Source: K23-9 sp049680365 (lineage in GTDB: Bacteria > Planctomycetota > Planctomycetia > Pirellulales > Pirellulaceae). Taken from it: a DNA stretch of 18,528 nucleotides. Position numbers and translations under genes: made by a program. Shown piece after piece: positions 1-7,218 of this stretch (positions are counted from its first letter, which is position 1; each line of letters starts with the position of its first letter). Where the stretch lies: the NCBI GenBank assembly GCA_049680365.1, contig JBAUHQ010000010.1, positions 1 to 18,528 on the forward strand. The letters are read 5' to 3'. The notes beneath the pieces are model-generated. The model saw nothing but the letters and a program-made list of their open reading frames with translations. It was not told the DNA's origin and ran no database searches.

Positions 1-1181
1 TTCTCGATCGTGCGACGGATCTGCCAATAGATCTCGTCGTCCTCCAGAATTCGCTTGACGGTTCCGTTGCTGTTGTTCAGCGATGAACCAAAGGTCTCAA
101 CTTGCGCCAGAGCGGCATCGACACTTCGTAAACTCTGCAAAACCTGCGCAACTAATTGATCTCCGTTTTGTGCCAGCGGTTCGCTGAACTTCTCGATATT
201 AGCGATCGTGCGTTCCGCGCTTTTGAGAGTGGTTTCGGCAGTTTTGAATGTACCTTCGATTGTGTTGAGTGTTTTGCCTGCGCCGTCCACTGTTGCTCGT
301 GCTGAATCGACGGTTTTGTTCAGGTTGTCAGTAAGTGGACGAACATCCTTGATCAGGCTTTCTGCTTCGCGGCCAACGCTTTCAAATTGCTTGCCGACTT
401 TGTCAAAACTCTCGAATGTGCCTTGGGCTTCTTTCAAGACTTCGGGGAGTGTATCCAGCGAAGCTTGCAGACTGTCTTTCAAGTTCGGGTCGCCGACCAA
501 TTCCTTCACTTCAACGATCGCTTCCTGGAATCGTTTGAGTGTTTCGACGGCTTCATCGGCGACCGCATCAATCTTTTGCTGGGACGTTCCGACGGTTTTT
601 TGTGCGTCACCAACCAATTGATTGACCCTCTGCCCGGTTTGGCTGATCGAATCGCTTGCACCACGAATTGACTCCATCGTTTGGCGGACTTGGTCCTCTA
701 GGCCGAAGAGCATGTTGAAGGGGTCCTCCGCGTTCTCGCCAAACTGGTAGACCTCTTCGTCGGTGTAAAGGCTAGGAATGAAACCCGGGACTTGGACCTG
801 GTTGGCGATCGAGGCGAGTGTTTTCGGATCGCCTTTGACAAATTCCAGTTTTGCATCGCCGGTGATTACCGAACCGGTGCCAATGCGTGGGACGTATTCA
901 TGTGAAAGCTGGTATTTCCCGTCGATCGCTAGTTGAAGCTGAACACCACCCTCGGCTGCTTCCACCAATTTGATGTTGGTGACGCGGCCAATTTCCACAC
1001 CGTCACGCAGTACCTTTGTATTGGTGCTGATGCCTGCGGCGGAATCGAATCGTACGGTTAGGCTATATTCATCGTTCAGAACTGCCGGAAAAGCACCGAA
1101 CAGAAACGTCAGGATGATGCCGATGCCAATCGCGGCAATGACAAGCACGCCGACGCCGAATCTTAGTTTATTGTCGTCCAT
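1..1181 (-). CDS. mlaD: MlaD-like MCE-domain lipid transport protein (3' end outside window)
   Basis: This is the substrate-binding subunit of an MCE/Mla-type ABC system, which in Gram-negative bacteria moves phospholipids or other lipids between membranes. It is open from the ATG at 1181 to the window edge, giving about 393 residues with the C-terminus missing. Residues ~8-31 form one membrane anchor (FGVGVLVIAAIGIGIILTF). Residues ~38-110 are the MCE domain, with the core GISTNTKVLRDGVEIGRV. From ~150 to the window edge is a long, Gln/Glu/Lys/Thr-rich helical part with heptad-like spacing, so it is a longer MCE protein than E. coli MlaD. An in-frame ATG five codons earlier (1196) is possible, but AAGG abuts it directly, while 1181 has GAGAA about 6 nt upstream. 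It lies 74 nt downstream of the ATPase gene in the same operon. Family identity is firm; the cargo is not visible. Confidence 0.9.
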   Translation of the reverse strand, partial: MDDNKLRFGVGVLVIAAIGIGIILTFLFGAFPAVLNDEYSLTVRFDSAAGISTNTKVLRDGVEIGRVTNIKLVEAAEGGVQLQLAIDGKYQLSHEYVPRIGTGSVITGDAKLEFVKGDPKTLASIANQVQVPGFIPSLYTDEEVYQFGENAEDPFNMLFGLEDQVRQTMESIRGASDSISQTGQRVNQLVGDAQKTVGTSQQKIDAVADEAVETLKRFQEAIVEVKELVGDPNLKDSLQASLDTLPEVLKEAQGTFESFDKVGKQFESVGREAESLIKDVRPLTDNLNKTVDSARATVDGAGKTLNTIEGTFKTAETTLKSAERTIANIEKFSEPLAQNGDQLVAQVLQSLRSVDAALAQVETFGSSLNNSNGTVKRILEDDEIYWQIRRTIE

Positions 1182-1255
1182 GATTTGTTCTCGCATCCTT
1201 GCGAGCGAAAGAGTGGATCGTGCATTTCAGCACGAAGGTTATCGTTTCGCTGCAA

Positions 1256-2104
1256 TCACGACCCCGTCTGGCGAGTTAATTCGTCTAGTCTCTCACCCGC
1301 TTCGCCTCGCACGAATTGCCGTACGCGGCGATCGTCAGCATGTTCCAAATCGCTTGGTGGTCCGTCGAACAAAATTTGCGAGTCGTCTTTGCCCAACCTT
1401 GCTCGAGGAAAAAACATCAGTACCCGATCAGCGACTTTTCGGGCCGTATGCATGTCGTGCGTCACGACAACGCTGGTCACGGGGTATCGCCGCCGAGTGT
1501 CCAAAATTAATTCGTTAATGACGTCGCTCATGATCGGATCCAAGCCAGTGGTCGGTTCGTCATAGACGACCAGCTCTGGTTTCAAGATCAACGCACGTGC
1601 TAGTCCAACCCGTTTGCGCATGCCGCCTGATAATTCGCTGGGGCGTTTTTCCGCCACGGAATGGGGAAGTCCTACTTCGTGGAGATGTTTGAAAACCCGC
1701 TCATGAATCTCTTCATCCGAAGCAGACTTGTTTTGCGTCATTGGAAAAGCAACGTTGTCAAAGATCGACATACTGTCAAACAAAGCCGCGTTTTGAAAAA
1801 CAAATCCGAATCGGCGGCGAATTTTGGGTAGCTCCGTCTGCGCAACACGCGACAAGTCGTTCCCATCAAAAGACACGCTTCCGGATGTCGGCGCGATCAA
1901 GCCAACCAGCGTCTTCATGAAAACCGTCTTGCCGCAACCACTCTCGCCGATGATCGCAAGTGTTTGACCGCGTGCGATTGTGATATTGATATTCCTCAGA
2001 ATGGTCTGTCCGCCGAAAGTGACGTTCAAATCCTGAACCTCAATCAAACGACTTGAACCCGTCGAAGAGCATTTGTTTTCGCTGGGGAATGCGGTCGTGG
2101 TCAT
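1256..2104 (-). CDS. mlaF: MlaF-like ABC transporter ATPase
   Basis: This cytoplasmic ATPase powers the MCE lipid transporter with the permease next to it. The 282-residue protein has every ABC hallmark: Walker A GESGCGKT at 53-60, Q-loop Gln104 in FVFQNAALFDS, signature LSGGM at 158-162, Walker B VVYDEPTTGLDP with Asp182/Glu183, and the H-loop His216 in VTHDMH. The GGMRKRVGLARAL stretch and the short C-terminal tail are typical of MlaF/Mkl rather than of nutrient importers. The ATG start overlaps the mlaE stop as ATGA (2101-2104), implying translational coupling. The first ~18 residues are low-complexity and precede the conserved domain. The subunit order mlaE-mlaF-mlaD matches the family. 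Energising retrograde or anterograde lipid flow is inferred; the direction cannot be read from sequence. Confidence 0.95.
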   Translation of the reverse strand: MTTTAFPSENKCSSTGSSRLIEVQDLNVTFGGQTILRNINITIARGQTLAIIGESGCGKTVFMKTLVGLIAPTSGSVSFDGNDLSRVAQTELPKIRRRFGFVFQNAALFDSMSIFDNVAFPMTQNKSASDEEIHERVFKHLHEVGLPHSVAEKRPSELSGGMRKRVGLARALILKPELVVYDEPTTGLDPIMSDVINELILDTRRRYPVTSVVVTHDMHTARKVADRVLMFFPRARLGKDDSQILFDGPPSDLEHADDRRVRQFVRGEAGERLDELTRQTGS

Positions 2105-3024
2105 ATGATTGATGTCCCCGCCGGATAGAACGAGATGTAGACCTTATCCAAGACAATGTTCAGAAATAGATCGACAGCCAAAATCAATACAAATGACATG
2201 ACAAACGATGACGTCGCCGCTTTGCCAACTCCGTCTGCACCCGGTTCACAGTGGAATCCTTGATAACAGCTAACGACGGCAATGATTGCGCCAAAGAAGA
2301 AGCTCTTGAAGATACCGCCGAACAAATCGAATCCCACGACACCTTCGCGGGAGTGGTTCAGGTACGCGGCATGATCAATGTCCCAGATCACGACGCTATA
2401 AAAGTAGCCGCCAACGATGCCCATGAAGTCCGCCATGATCGTCAGGGCAGGAATCAGTAAGATGCACGCCAGGAACCGCGGCACAACCAGGTAGTGGATC
2501 GGATCAGCGCCCATCGCAGTGAGCGCATCGATCTGTTCGGTCACTCGCATCGTGCCTAGCACCGCAGCCATCGCACTGCCAACGCGACCGGCCAACATCG
2601 TCGCCGCCAGCACGGGCCCAAGTTCGCGGACCAGTGATGTATTGATGATGACGCCCAAGTGGCTTTCCATCCCAAGGGCGCTAAATTGGCGATAGCTTTG
2701 GTTTGCCAAAACCATGCCGATAAAGGTGCCTGTGAGCGCGACAACAGGCAGGCTGAGCACACCGATTTGGTAGAAGTTAATCAGGATCGTACCGGGGCGC
2801 GGCAGACGTGTGAACATCCACGTAAACATCCGCCAAGCAAACACAGACATATCGCCAATCGTCGTCACACCGTCGACAACAGCCGATCCCCATTCCGTAA
2901 TCCACCGAACCAACGCATTGTCCGTCGCACTACTCATCGCATCATTGGGCAACTGCCCTGATGGATTCGATGAGCCACCATTGCTGGATGCAGAATCAGG
3001 GAATGAGGACGATGAAGCCGACAA
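2101..3024 (-). CDS. mlaE: MlaE-like MCE transporter permease
   Basis: This is the integral membrane permease of the MCE/Mla transporter, homologous to MlaE and plant TGD1. It shows the diagnostic family block at about residues 132-190: VRELGPVLAATMLAGRVGSA, then MRVTEQIDALTAMGADP, then YLVVPRFLA. Hydrophobic segments sit around 84-108, 182-205, 235-260 and 278-298. The usual Glu in the AELGTM motif is Val155 here (AAVLGTM), a departure from the consensus I know. The start is uncertain. The longest frame begins at a TTG (3024) with no obvious ribosome binding site and a Ser-rich 29-residue leader; an ATG at 2937 gives MSSATDNALVRW and still keeps all conserved parts. The stop overlaps the mlaF start by 4 nt. 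It is probably the first gene of the operon, 140 nt after the response-regulator gene. Confidence 0.92.
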   Translation of the reverse strand: MSASSSSFPDSASSNGGSSNPSGQLPNDAMSSATDNALVRWITEWGSAVVDGVTTIGDMSVFAWRMFTWMFTRLPRPGTILINFYQIGVLSLPVVALTGTFIGMVLANQSYRQFSALGMESHLGVIINTSLVRELGPVLAATMLAGRVGSAMAAVLGTMRVTEQIDALTAMGADPIHYLVVPRFLACILLIPALTIMADFMGIVGGYFYSVVIWDIDHAAYLNHSREGVVGFDLFGGIFKSFFFGAIIAVVSCYQGFHCEPGADGVGKAATSSFVMSFVLILAVDLFLNIVLDKVYISFYPAGTSII

Positions 3025-3134
3025 AAGACGAAAGACCTAGCTTGCGCGCAGGAAGATACAACCAAACGTATTGGAATGTATCGGCTAGGTAAAATCTAAC
3101 GATTAGAAAAAGTGTGCCGAGTTTTGGTTCTCGC

Positions 3135-3158
3135 GTTTCACATGCCGAAGCGTGAAAC
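3135..3158. repeat. Inverted repeat between response-regulator gene and mlaE
   Basis: The 7-bp arms GTTTCAC (3135-3141) and GTGAAAC (3152-3158) are perfectly complementary around a 10-nt loop. It lies just after the stop codon of the sigma-54 regulator and ahead of mlaE on the same strand. No T-run follows on the minus strand, so it is more likely an operator or a messenger-processing hairpin than a strong intrinsic terminator. Its role is unproven. Confidence 0.35.
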
Positions 3159-3164
3159 ATCACA

Positions 3165-4601
3165 TTAAACGTATTGCAAACGTGGGTCGTCCAAACCAAG
3201 ACGCTTCATCTTTTTGTAAAGCGTCGTGCGGTTGATATCTAAGATGTCGGCAGTGGCTGCACGGTTCCAGGCATTTGCTCGCAAAGCTTGCAGGATGATC
3301 TGACGTTCAGGGCCTTCGAGTGCTTCTTTTAGCGTTTTCCCCGTGACATCACCCAAGCTAAGCGTGGAGGCTGCGCCGGGACCGTCAGCTGAAATCAGAC
3401 TGCCAAATCCAGCGTTGCCACCACGACCGGTGACTTCCGGTGGCAGGTCGTCGACCGACAATTCAGGTCCACGGCCAAGTAAGACGGCCCGTTCGACGAC
3501 GTTTTCCAGCTGACGGACGTTGCCTGGCCAAGCGTAGTTTTGCAAGACCGACATGGCTTCGCTGTCAAAGCAATCGATCTGTCGGCCGCATGTCTCGGTT
3601 GCTTCACGCAAAAAGTGGTCGACCAACAGTGGCACATCACCGGGACGTTCACGCAGCGAAGGGATCGCAATATTGACAACATTGATGCGGTAAAAAAGGT
3701 CTTGGCGGAATGATCCACCGGCAACCGATTTAGCTAAGTCGTCGTTGGTCGCCAAGATAACTCGCGAGTCGACACTGTGTGTTTTGGTGCCACCGAGCTG
3801 TTCGAATTGAAATTCTTGCAGGACGCGGAGTAGTTTCACTTGCATCGCGGGTGAAGCGGTACCGATTTCGTCCAGGAACAGTGTTCCACCGTCGGCGAGT
3901 TGGAATTTGCCGATCTTGTCCGAATTGGCACCCGTATAGGCACCAGCGACGTGTCCGAAAAGTTCGCTTTCCAAAAGTGTGTCAGGTAGGGCACCGCAGG
4001 CTACTTCCACAAATGCTTTGCTGCGTCGACGGCTGCGATTGTGAATCGCACGGGCGATCATGCTCTTACCGGTGCCGTTTTCGCCTGTGATCAGAATCGA
4101 AGCACGAGCGTCGGCGACATTGTCGATTACATCAAAGATCTTCATCATTCGATAATCGTGGCTGAGAATGTTCTCTAGCCCGCTACGTTTGTCTAATTGT
4201 TGACGCAGGACTTCGTTTTCGTGAGCAATGTTGCGTAGCGATAGAGCGCGGTCGATCGCAAGATTCAATTCAGCATCGATGATGGGCTTGGTCAGCAGAT
4301 CAAAGGCACCCGCGCCGACGGCTGCCACGGCGGTATCCGGAGTCGCGTAACCCGTCATGACTAAGACAGCGGTCGCTGGGCAGTGCTTTTTGCAATGAGC
4401 GATCAAGTCAAAGCCGTCGTCAGGACCCAGTCGCAGATCCGTGATCATCAAATCGAAGGTATGGTCTTTGAGGCTCGCGTTTGCGGCCGCAAGAGTTTCG
4501 GCAGTGCGAACGTTGTGGCCAAGTCCGCGAAGCCACATTGCCATCGACTCGGCAAGATGGCGATCATCATCGACTAACAAGATGGCTGCGGAGGAAGACA
4601 T
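3165..4601 (-). CDS. Sigma-54-dependent response regulator (NtrC family)
   Basis: This is a 478-residue two-component regulator that should activate RNA polymerase carrying sigma-54. Receiver domain at ~5-120: acidic pocket Asp11-13, phospho-acceptor Asp55 (ITDLRL), Thr83, Lys105. AAA+ domain at ~145-370: Walker A GENGTGKS at 173-180, sigma-54 contact loop GAYTGA at 220-225 (Tyr for the usual Phe), Walker B TLFLDE at 240-245, arginine-finger region FRQDLFYRINVV. The C-terminal Fis-type helix-turn-helix (AAATDILDINRTTLYKKMKRLG style) ends the protein. I chose the ATG at 4601 because the receiver begins right after it (SSSAAILLVDDD) and GAG lies ~6 nt upstream; a longer frame to 4691 adds a leader without family resemblance. 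No kinase gene is adjacent. It lies upstream of, and on the same strand as, the Mla operon, but whether it controls it is unknown. Confidence 0.93.
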   Translation of the reverse strand: MSSSAAILLVDDDRHLAESMAMWLRGLGHNVRTAETLAAANASLKDHTFDLMITDLRLGPDDGFDLIAHCKKHCPATAVLVMTGYATPDTAVAAVGAGAFDLLTKPIIDAELNLAIDRALSLRNIAHENEVLRQQLDKRSGLENILSHDYRMMKIFDVIDNVADARASILITGENGTGKSMIARAIHNRSRRRSKAFVEVACGALPDTLLESELFGHVAGAYTGANSDKIGKFQLADGGTLFLDEIGTASPAMQVKLLRVLQEFQFEQLGGTKTHSVDSRVILATNDDLAKSVAGGSFRQDLFYRINVVNIAIPSLRERPGDVPLLVDHFLREATETCGRQIDCFDSEAMSVLQNYAWPGNVRQLENVVERAVLLGRGPELSVDDLPPEVTGRGGNAGFGSLISADGPGAASTLSLGDVTGKTLKEALEGPERQIILQALRANAWNRAATADILDINRTTLYKKMKRLGLDDPRLQYV

Positions 4602-4998
4602 AAGTTGCTCAAGCGACGTGGGAGACCTGCGGATGACGCTCGAAAGCGTCTGGAGGCGGCAGAGAACCCGTCCAGCCGTCATAATCGGCAATGGAATGCC
4701 AAATTGACGGCGTTCGCGGATGCAACGCCGTCATTATCTAGGTCACCGTTAGAGCGTGGGCAAAACGCAACACCACGTTTGCCGCGAAAGTCGCCAAAAA
4801 ACAGCATCGTGGTCTTTTAGCGGAAGCAAAGTCAAAGAAGCCCACGTTTTCTCGAAATGCACCCTGTTTTGCAGGTGGGCTGGCCTAAGCCAAGCGGATT
4901 GTGAATTGGCGTATCGCCTCCACAAGAGGGAGTGTATATTGTACATAAGGTCACTCGTTTCGTTGGGGGGGGCCGCACCAAACGGGAAAGCGACACAC
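4602..4998. promoter_or_regulatory. Divergent intergenic region between two response regulators
   Basis: About 400 bp without a convincing gene separates the start of the NtrC-type regulator (minus) from the LuxR-type regulator (plus), so it must hold both promoters. Frames extending both genes into it overlap each other and have no recognisable protein features. Visible elements: an imperfect inverted repeat GGCAAAACG/CGTTTGCC (4759-4767 and 4776-4783), TGGC-CTAA-GCCA near 4880, an AT-rich TGTATATTGTACA block (4933-4945) and a run of eight G (4965-4972). I did not find a convincing GG-N10-GC sigma-54 promoter. Confidence 0.6.
4933..4945 (+). promoter_or_regulatory. AT-rich palindromic block, possible -10 or operator for the LuxR-type regulator
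   Basis: TGTATATTGTACA has TGTA/TACA arms and contains TATATT (4935-4940), similar to a -10 hexamer. It lies ~55-65 nt before the ATG at 4999. The only -35-like element seen (TTGGCG at 4906-4911) is 23 nt away, too far for a standard sigma-70 promoter. Weakly supported. Confidence 0.25.
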
Positions 4999-5640
4999 AT
5001 GTTACTTCGGATCCTAGTTGTTGATGATCATGAAGCCGTACGCGAAGGACTTGAGTTCTTGCTTAGCGGCTCAGAAATCAGTGTTGCTGCGTCCTGCTCG
5101 GGAGGTAGTCAGGCGTTAGTTGAAGTTGAGTCGCAAACATTCGATGCCGTGCTTTTGGACGTACGTCTAGCTGATGGAGACGGTCATTCGTTGCTGGCGG
5201 CGATCACGGCTGCAAAGCCCGACATGCCTGTCATCATGTTCAGTGCCTATGACAATCCCACATACATCGCGCGGGCAGCTGCTCTAGGGGCGGCTGACTA
5301 CTTGCTTAAAGGCGACAGCAAGCAGCGAATCATCGAAGCTTTGACTGACGCAGCGTCGGGTAAACCACCTGCGGAGCGAAGCAATCTCAGCCGCATCGAA
5401 AAAATGATGCGTCGCGATACTCCCTCGGCTGAGCTTCCGCCCGAACTCCCGCTGACACCTCGCGAAGTGCAGGTGATCAGGCACATTGGCTTGGGGTTGA
5501 GCAACAAAGAAATCTCCAAGTCGCTGACGATTAGTGTCGAAACCGTCAAAGAACACGTTCAGAACATTCTGCGAAAAGCCGGCGCGACCGACCGCACCGA
5601 TGCCGCCGTGCAGGCCGTGCGTTTGGGCTTGGTTGACTAG
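4999..5640 (+). CDS. NarL/LuxR-family response regulator
   Basis: This is a 213-residue DNA-binding two-component regulator. Receiver domain 1-120: Asp9/Asp10 pocket, phospho-acceptor Asp54 (VLLDVRL), Ser82 in the switch position, Lys104 in YLLKGD. A linker with Lys/Arg- and Pro-rich stretches covers 120-150. The LuxR-type helix-turn-helix covers 151-213 (LTPREVQVIRHIGLGLSNKEI, then ETVKEHVQNILRKAGATDRT), so it should bind DNA as a dimer when phosphorylated. I chose the ATG at 4999 because the receiver starts at the next residues; GGGAAAG lies 9-14 nt upstream. An upstream in-frame extension (from 4756) reads through the regulatory region and lacks domain signal. It is divergent to the NtrC-type regulator with no kinase in the window, so its partner is encoded elsewhere. 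Confidence 0.93.
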   Translation: MLLRILVVDDHEAVREGLEFLLSGSEISVAASCSGGSQALVEVESQTFDAVLLDVRLADGDGHSLLAAITAAKPDMPVIMFSAYDNPTYIARAAALGAADYLLKGDSKQRIIEALTDAASGKPPAERSNLSRIEKMMRRDTPSAELPPELPLTPREVQVIRHIGLGLSNKEISKSLTISVETVKEHVQNILRKAGATDRTDAAVQAVRLGLVD

Positions 5641-5860
5641 CTCCTCGCACGATTCTCGGGGCGACGCGGCGATTCAACTAGTAGTCCTGCGACGCTATTC
5701 ACAGGGCCTGACGACCTGCGGTTGTCTGCGTTAATTTAGCAATGCGGCTGACGCCATGTTGACCTCGCAAGCGGCGTCGCGAGACTACATTCTCTTGCAC
5801 TTGGAATGCTCCAGCAATTAAATCGACGTCACCGAATTGTTGGCGTGTGTTTGCGAATGG
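5641..5860. other. Convergent intergenic gap, no feature recognised
   Basis: These 220 bp lie between the LuxR-type regulator and the end of serS. I looked for a convergent terminator and found only weak pairing (CTCGC/GCGAG near 5765-5785) without a T-run. No coding frame, RNA gene or repeat is supported. Confidence 0.5.
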
Positions 5861-7138
5861 CTATGCTTTCAAGACATCGGTGCCGACCCACGGTTGCAGC
5901 ACTTTTGGGATCGCGATACTCCCGTCTGCACGCTGATGGTTTTCCAAAATCGCGATCATAGCTCGGCCCGTTGCCACGGCTGTGCCGTTCAATGTGTGAA
6001 CGAATTCGGTGCCCTTCTTACCAGGCGTCTTGTAGCGAACATCCAAACGGCGCGCCTGATAGTCAGTGCAATTACTGGTACTGGTGACTTCGCCCCATTC
6101 GCCTGCCTCGCCGCGACCCGGCATCCAGGCTTCCAAATCAAATTTGCGATAAGCGGGGCCGCCCAAATCGCCGCTGGCCGTGTCGATGACGCGGTAGGGA
6201 ACTTCCAGTGAATCAAAGATCTCGCATTCCAAGTCTCGCAACTCGTCGTGCATCGCGTCGCTTTGATCGGGCGTCGTGAACGCAAACATTTCGACCTTAG
6301 TGAATTGGTGAACGCGGTACAAGCCTTTCGACGCTCGACCCGCCGCACCGGCTTCCGTTCGAAAACAATGACTTAGCCCGCAAAGCCGCATCGGCAATTG
6401 TTCGTCCGCCAATACTTGACCGCTCATCATGCCGCCCAATGTGATCTCCGCCGTGCCGACCAAATTCAGCTCGGTGTTTTCGATGCTGTAGATCTGTGTT
6501 TCGGGTCCACGCGGCGTAAAGCCGATGCCTTCCAGAATACTGGTCAGTGCCAGGTCGGGCGTTGTGATCGGCGTGAACTTTCGATCGCTCAAGAAGCTGA
6601 TCGCATACTGCTGTAGGGCCAAATCGATTCGCACGGCAGCGTTTCGCAAGTAATAAAAACCGGCTCCCGAAACGCGTGCGCCAGCCTCGAAATCAAACAG
6701 GTCGTGTTTCTCGCCCAATTGCAAATGGTCGAGTGCTGCGAAATGAAATTCTGGTTTGGATGTTTTGCCGAACGACAACTCCTTGTAGCCGTCTTCGCCA
6801 CCGGTGGGTGCGTCTGGGTGCGTCATATTGGGGATGACGCTGAGTAGCGACTTGATTTCGTTGTCGATTTCGTCTTGTTCTTTTTGCGAAGCGTCTTTTT
6901 GTTCTCGCAGCAAGCGGCCTTTTTCAATCGTCGCTTGACGTTCAGCATCATCTTTTGCTTTGCCAATCGACTTACTTACTTCGTTGGCTTGTCGATTCAA
7001 TTCTTGCGTTTGCTGTGACTTCTCCAGACGCTTGGCATCCAACTCTGCGATTCGATCGACTTCGCACGTGACGCCTCGGTTCTTGCAGTTTTCGCGTACG
7101 GCGTCCAAGTTTTGAATGATGTATTTTCGGTCCAGCAT
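5861..7138 (-). CDS. serS: Seryl-tRNA synthetase
   Basis: This cytoplasmic class II aminoacyl-tRNA synthetase charges tRNA-Ser (and tRNA-Sec where present) with serine using ATP. The 425 residues match the family's normal length. Residues 1-105 form the N-terminal tRNA-binding coiled-coil arm, rich in Glu/Lys/Gln. The catalytic core follows: the serine-binding TAE motif at 229-231, motif 2 from Cys258 to Glu283 (CFRTEAGAAGR, then GLYRVHQFTKVE), the SNCTDYQARR segment at ~355-364, and motif 3 NGTAVATGRAMIAILENHQ at 384-402. The ATG at 7138 gives the canonical MLDRK start, although no clear Shine-Dalgarno precedes it. It lies 80 nt downstream of the M20 peptidase gene on the same strand and could be co-transcribed. 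Identity is secure. Confidence 0.98.
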   Translation of the reverse strand: MLDRKYIIQNLDAVRENCKNRGVTCEVDRIAELDAKRLEKSQQTQELNRQANEVSKSIGKAKDDAERQATIEKGRLLREQKDASQKEQDEIDNEIKSLLSVIPNMTHPDAPTGGEDGYKELSFGKTSKPEFHFAALDHLQLGEKHDLFDFEAGARVSGAGFYYLRNAAVRIDLALQQYAISFLSDRKFTPITTPDLALTSILEGIGFTPRGPETQIYSIENTELNLVGTAEITLGGMMSGQVLADEQLPMRLCGLSHCFRTEAGAAGRASKGLYRVHQFTKVEMFAFTTPDQSDAMHDELRDLECEIFDSLEVPYRVIDTASGDLGGPAYRKFDLEAWMPGRGEAGEWGEVTSTSNCTDYQARRLDVRYKTPGKKGTEFVHTLNGTAVATGRAMIAILENHQRADGSIAIPKVLQPWVGTDVLKA

Positions 7139-7218
7139 AGTGTTGCGTTTAAGTATCGAGTGTGCGGATAAAGTTTGATTGCGAATCGCGTCAGTGAAGT
7201 AAGGTCAGCGAAAAAGTG

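Noticed and set aside
208..1518. Plus-strand open frames opposite the mlaD gene and the 3' end of mlaF
   Set aside because: Shadows of the well-supported minus-strand MCE genes; low-complexity Ser/Thr/Arg translations with no family features.
4756..4998. N-terminal 81-residue extension of the LuxR-type regulator
   Set aside because: Cys/Trp-rich sequence with no domain, reads through the promoter region and the G8 tract; the receiver starts exactly at the ATG at 4999.
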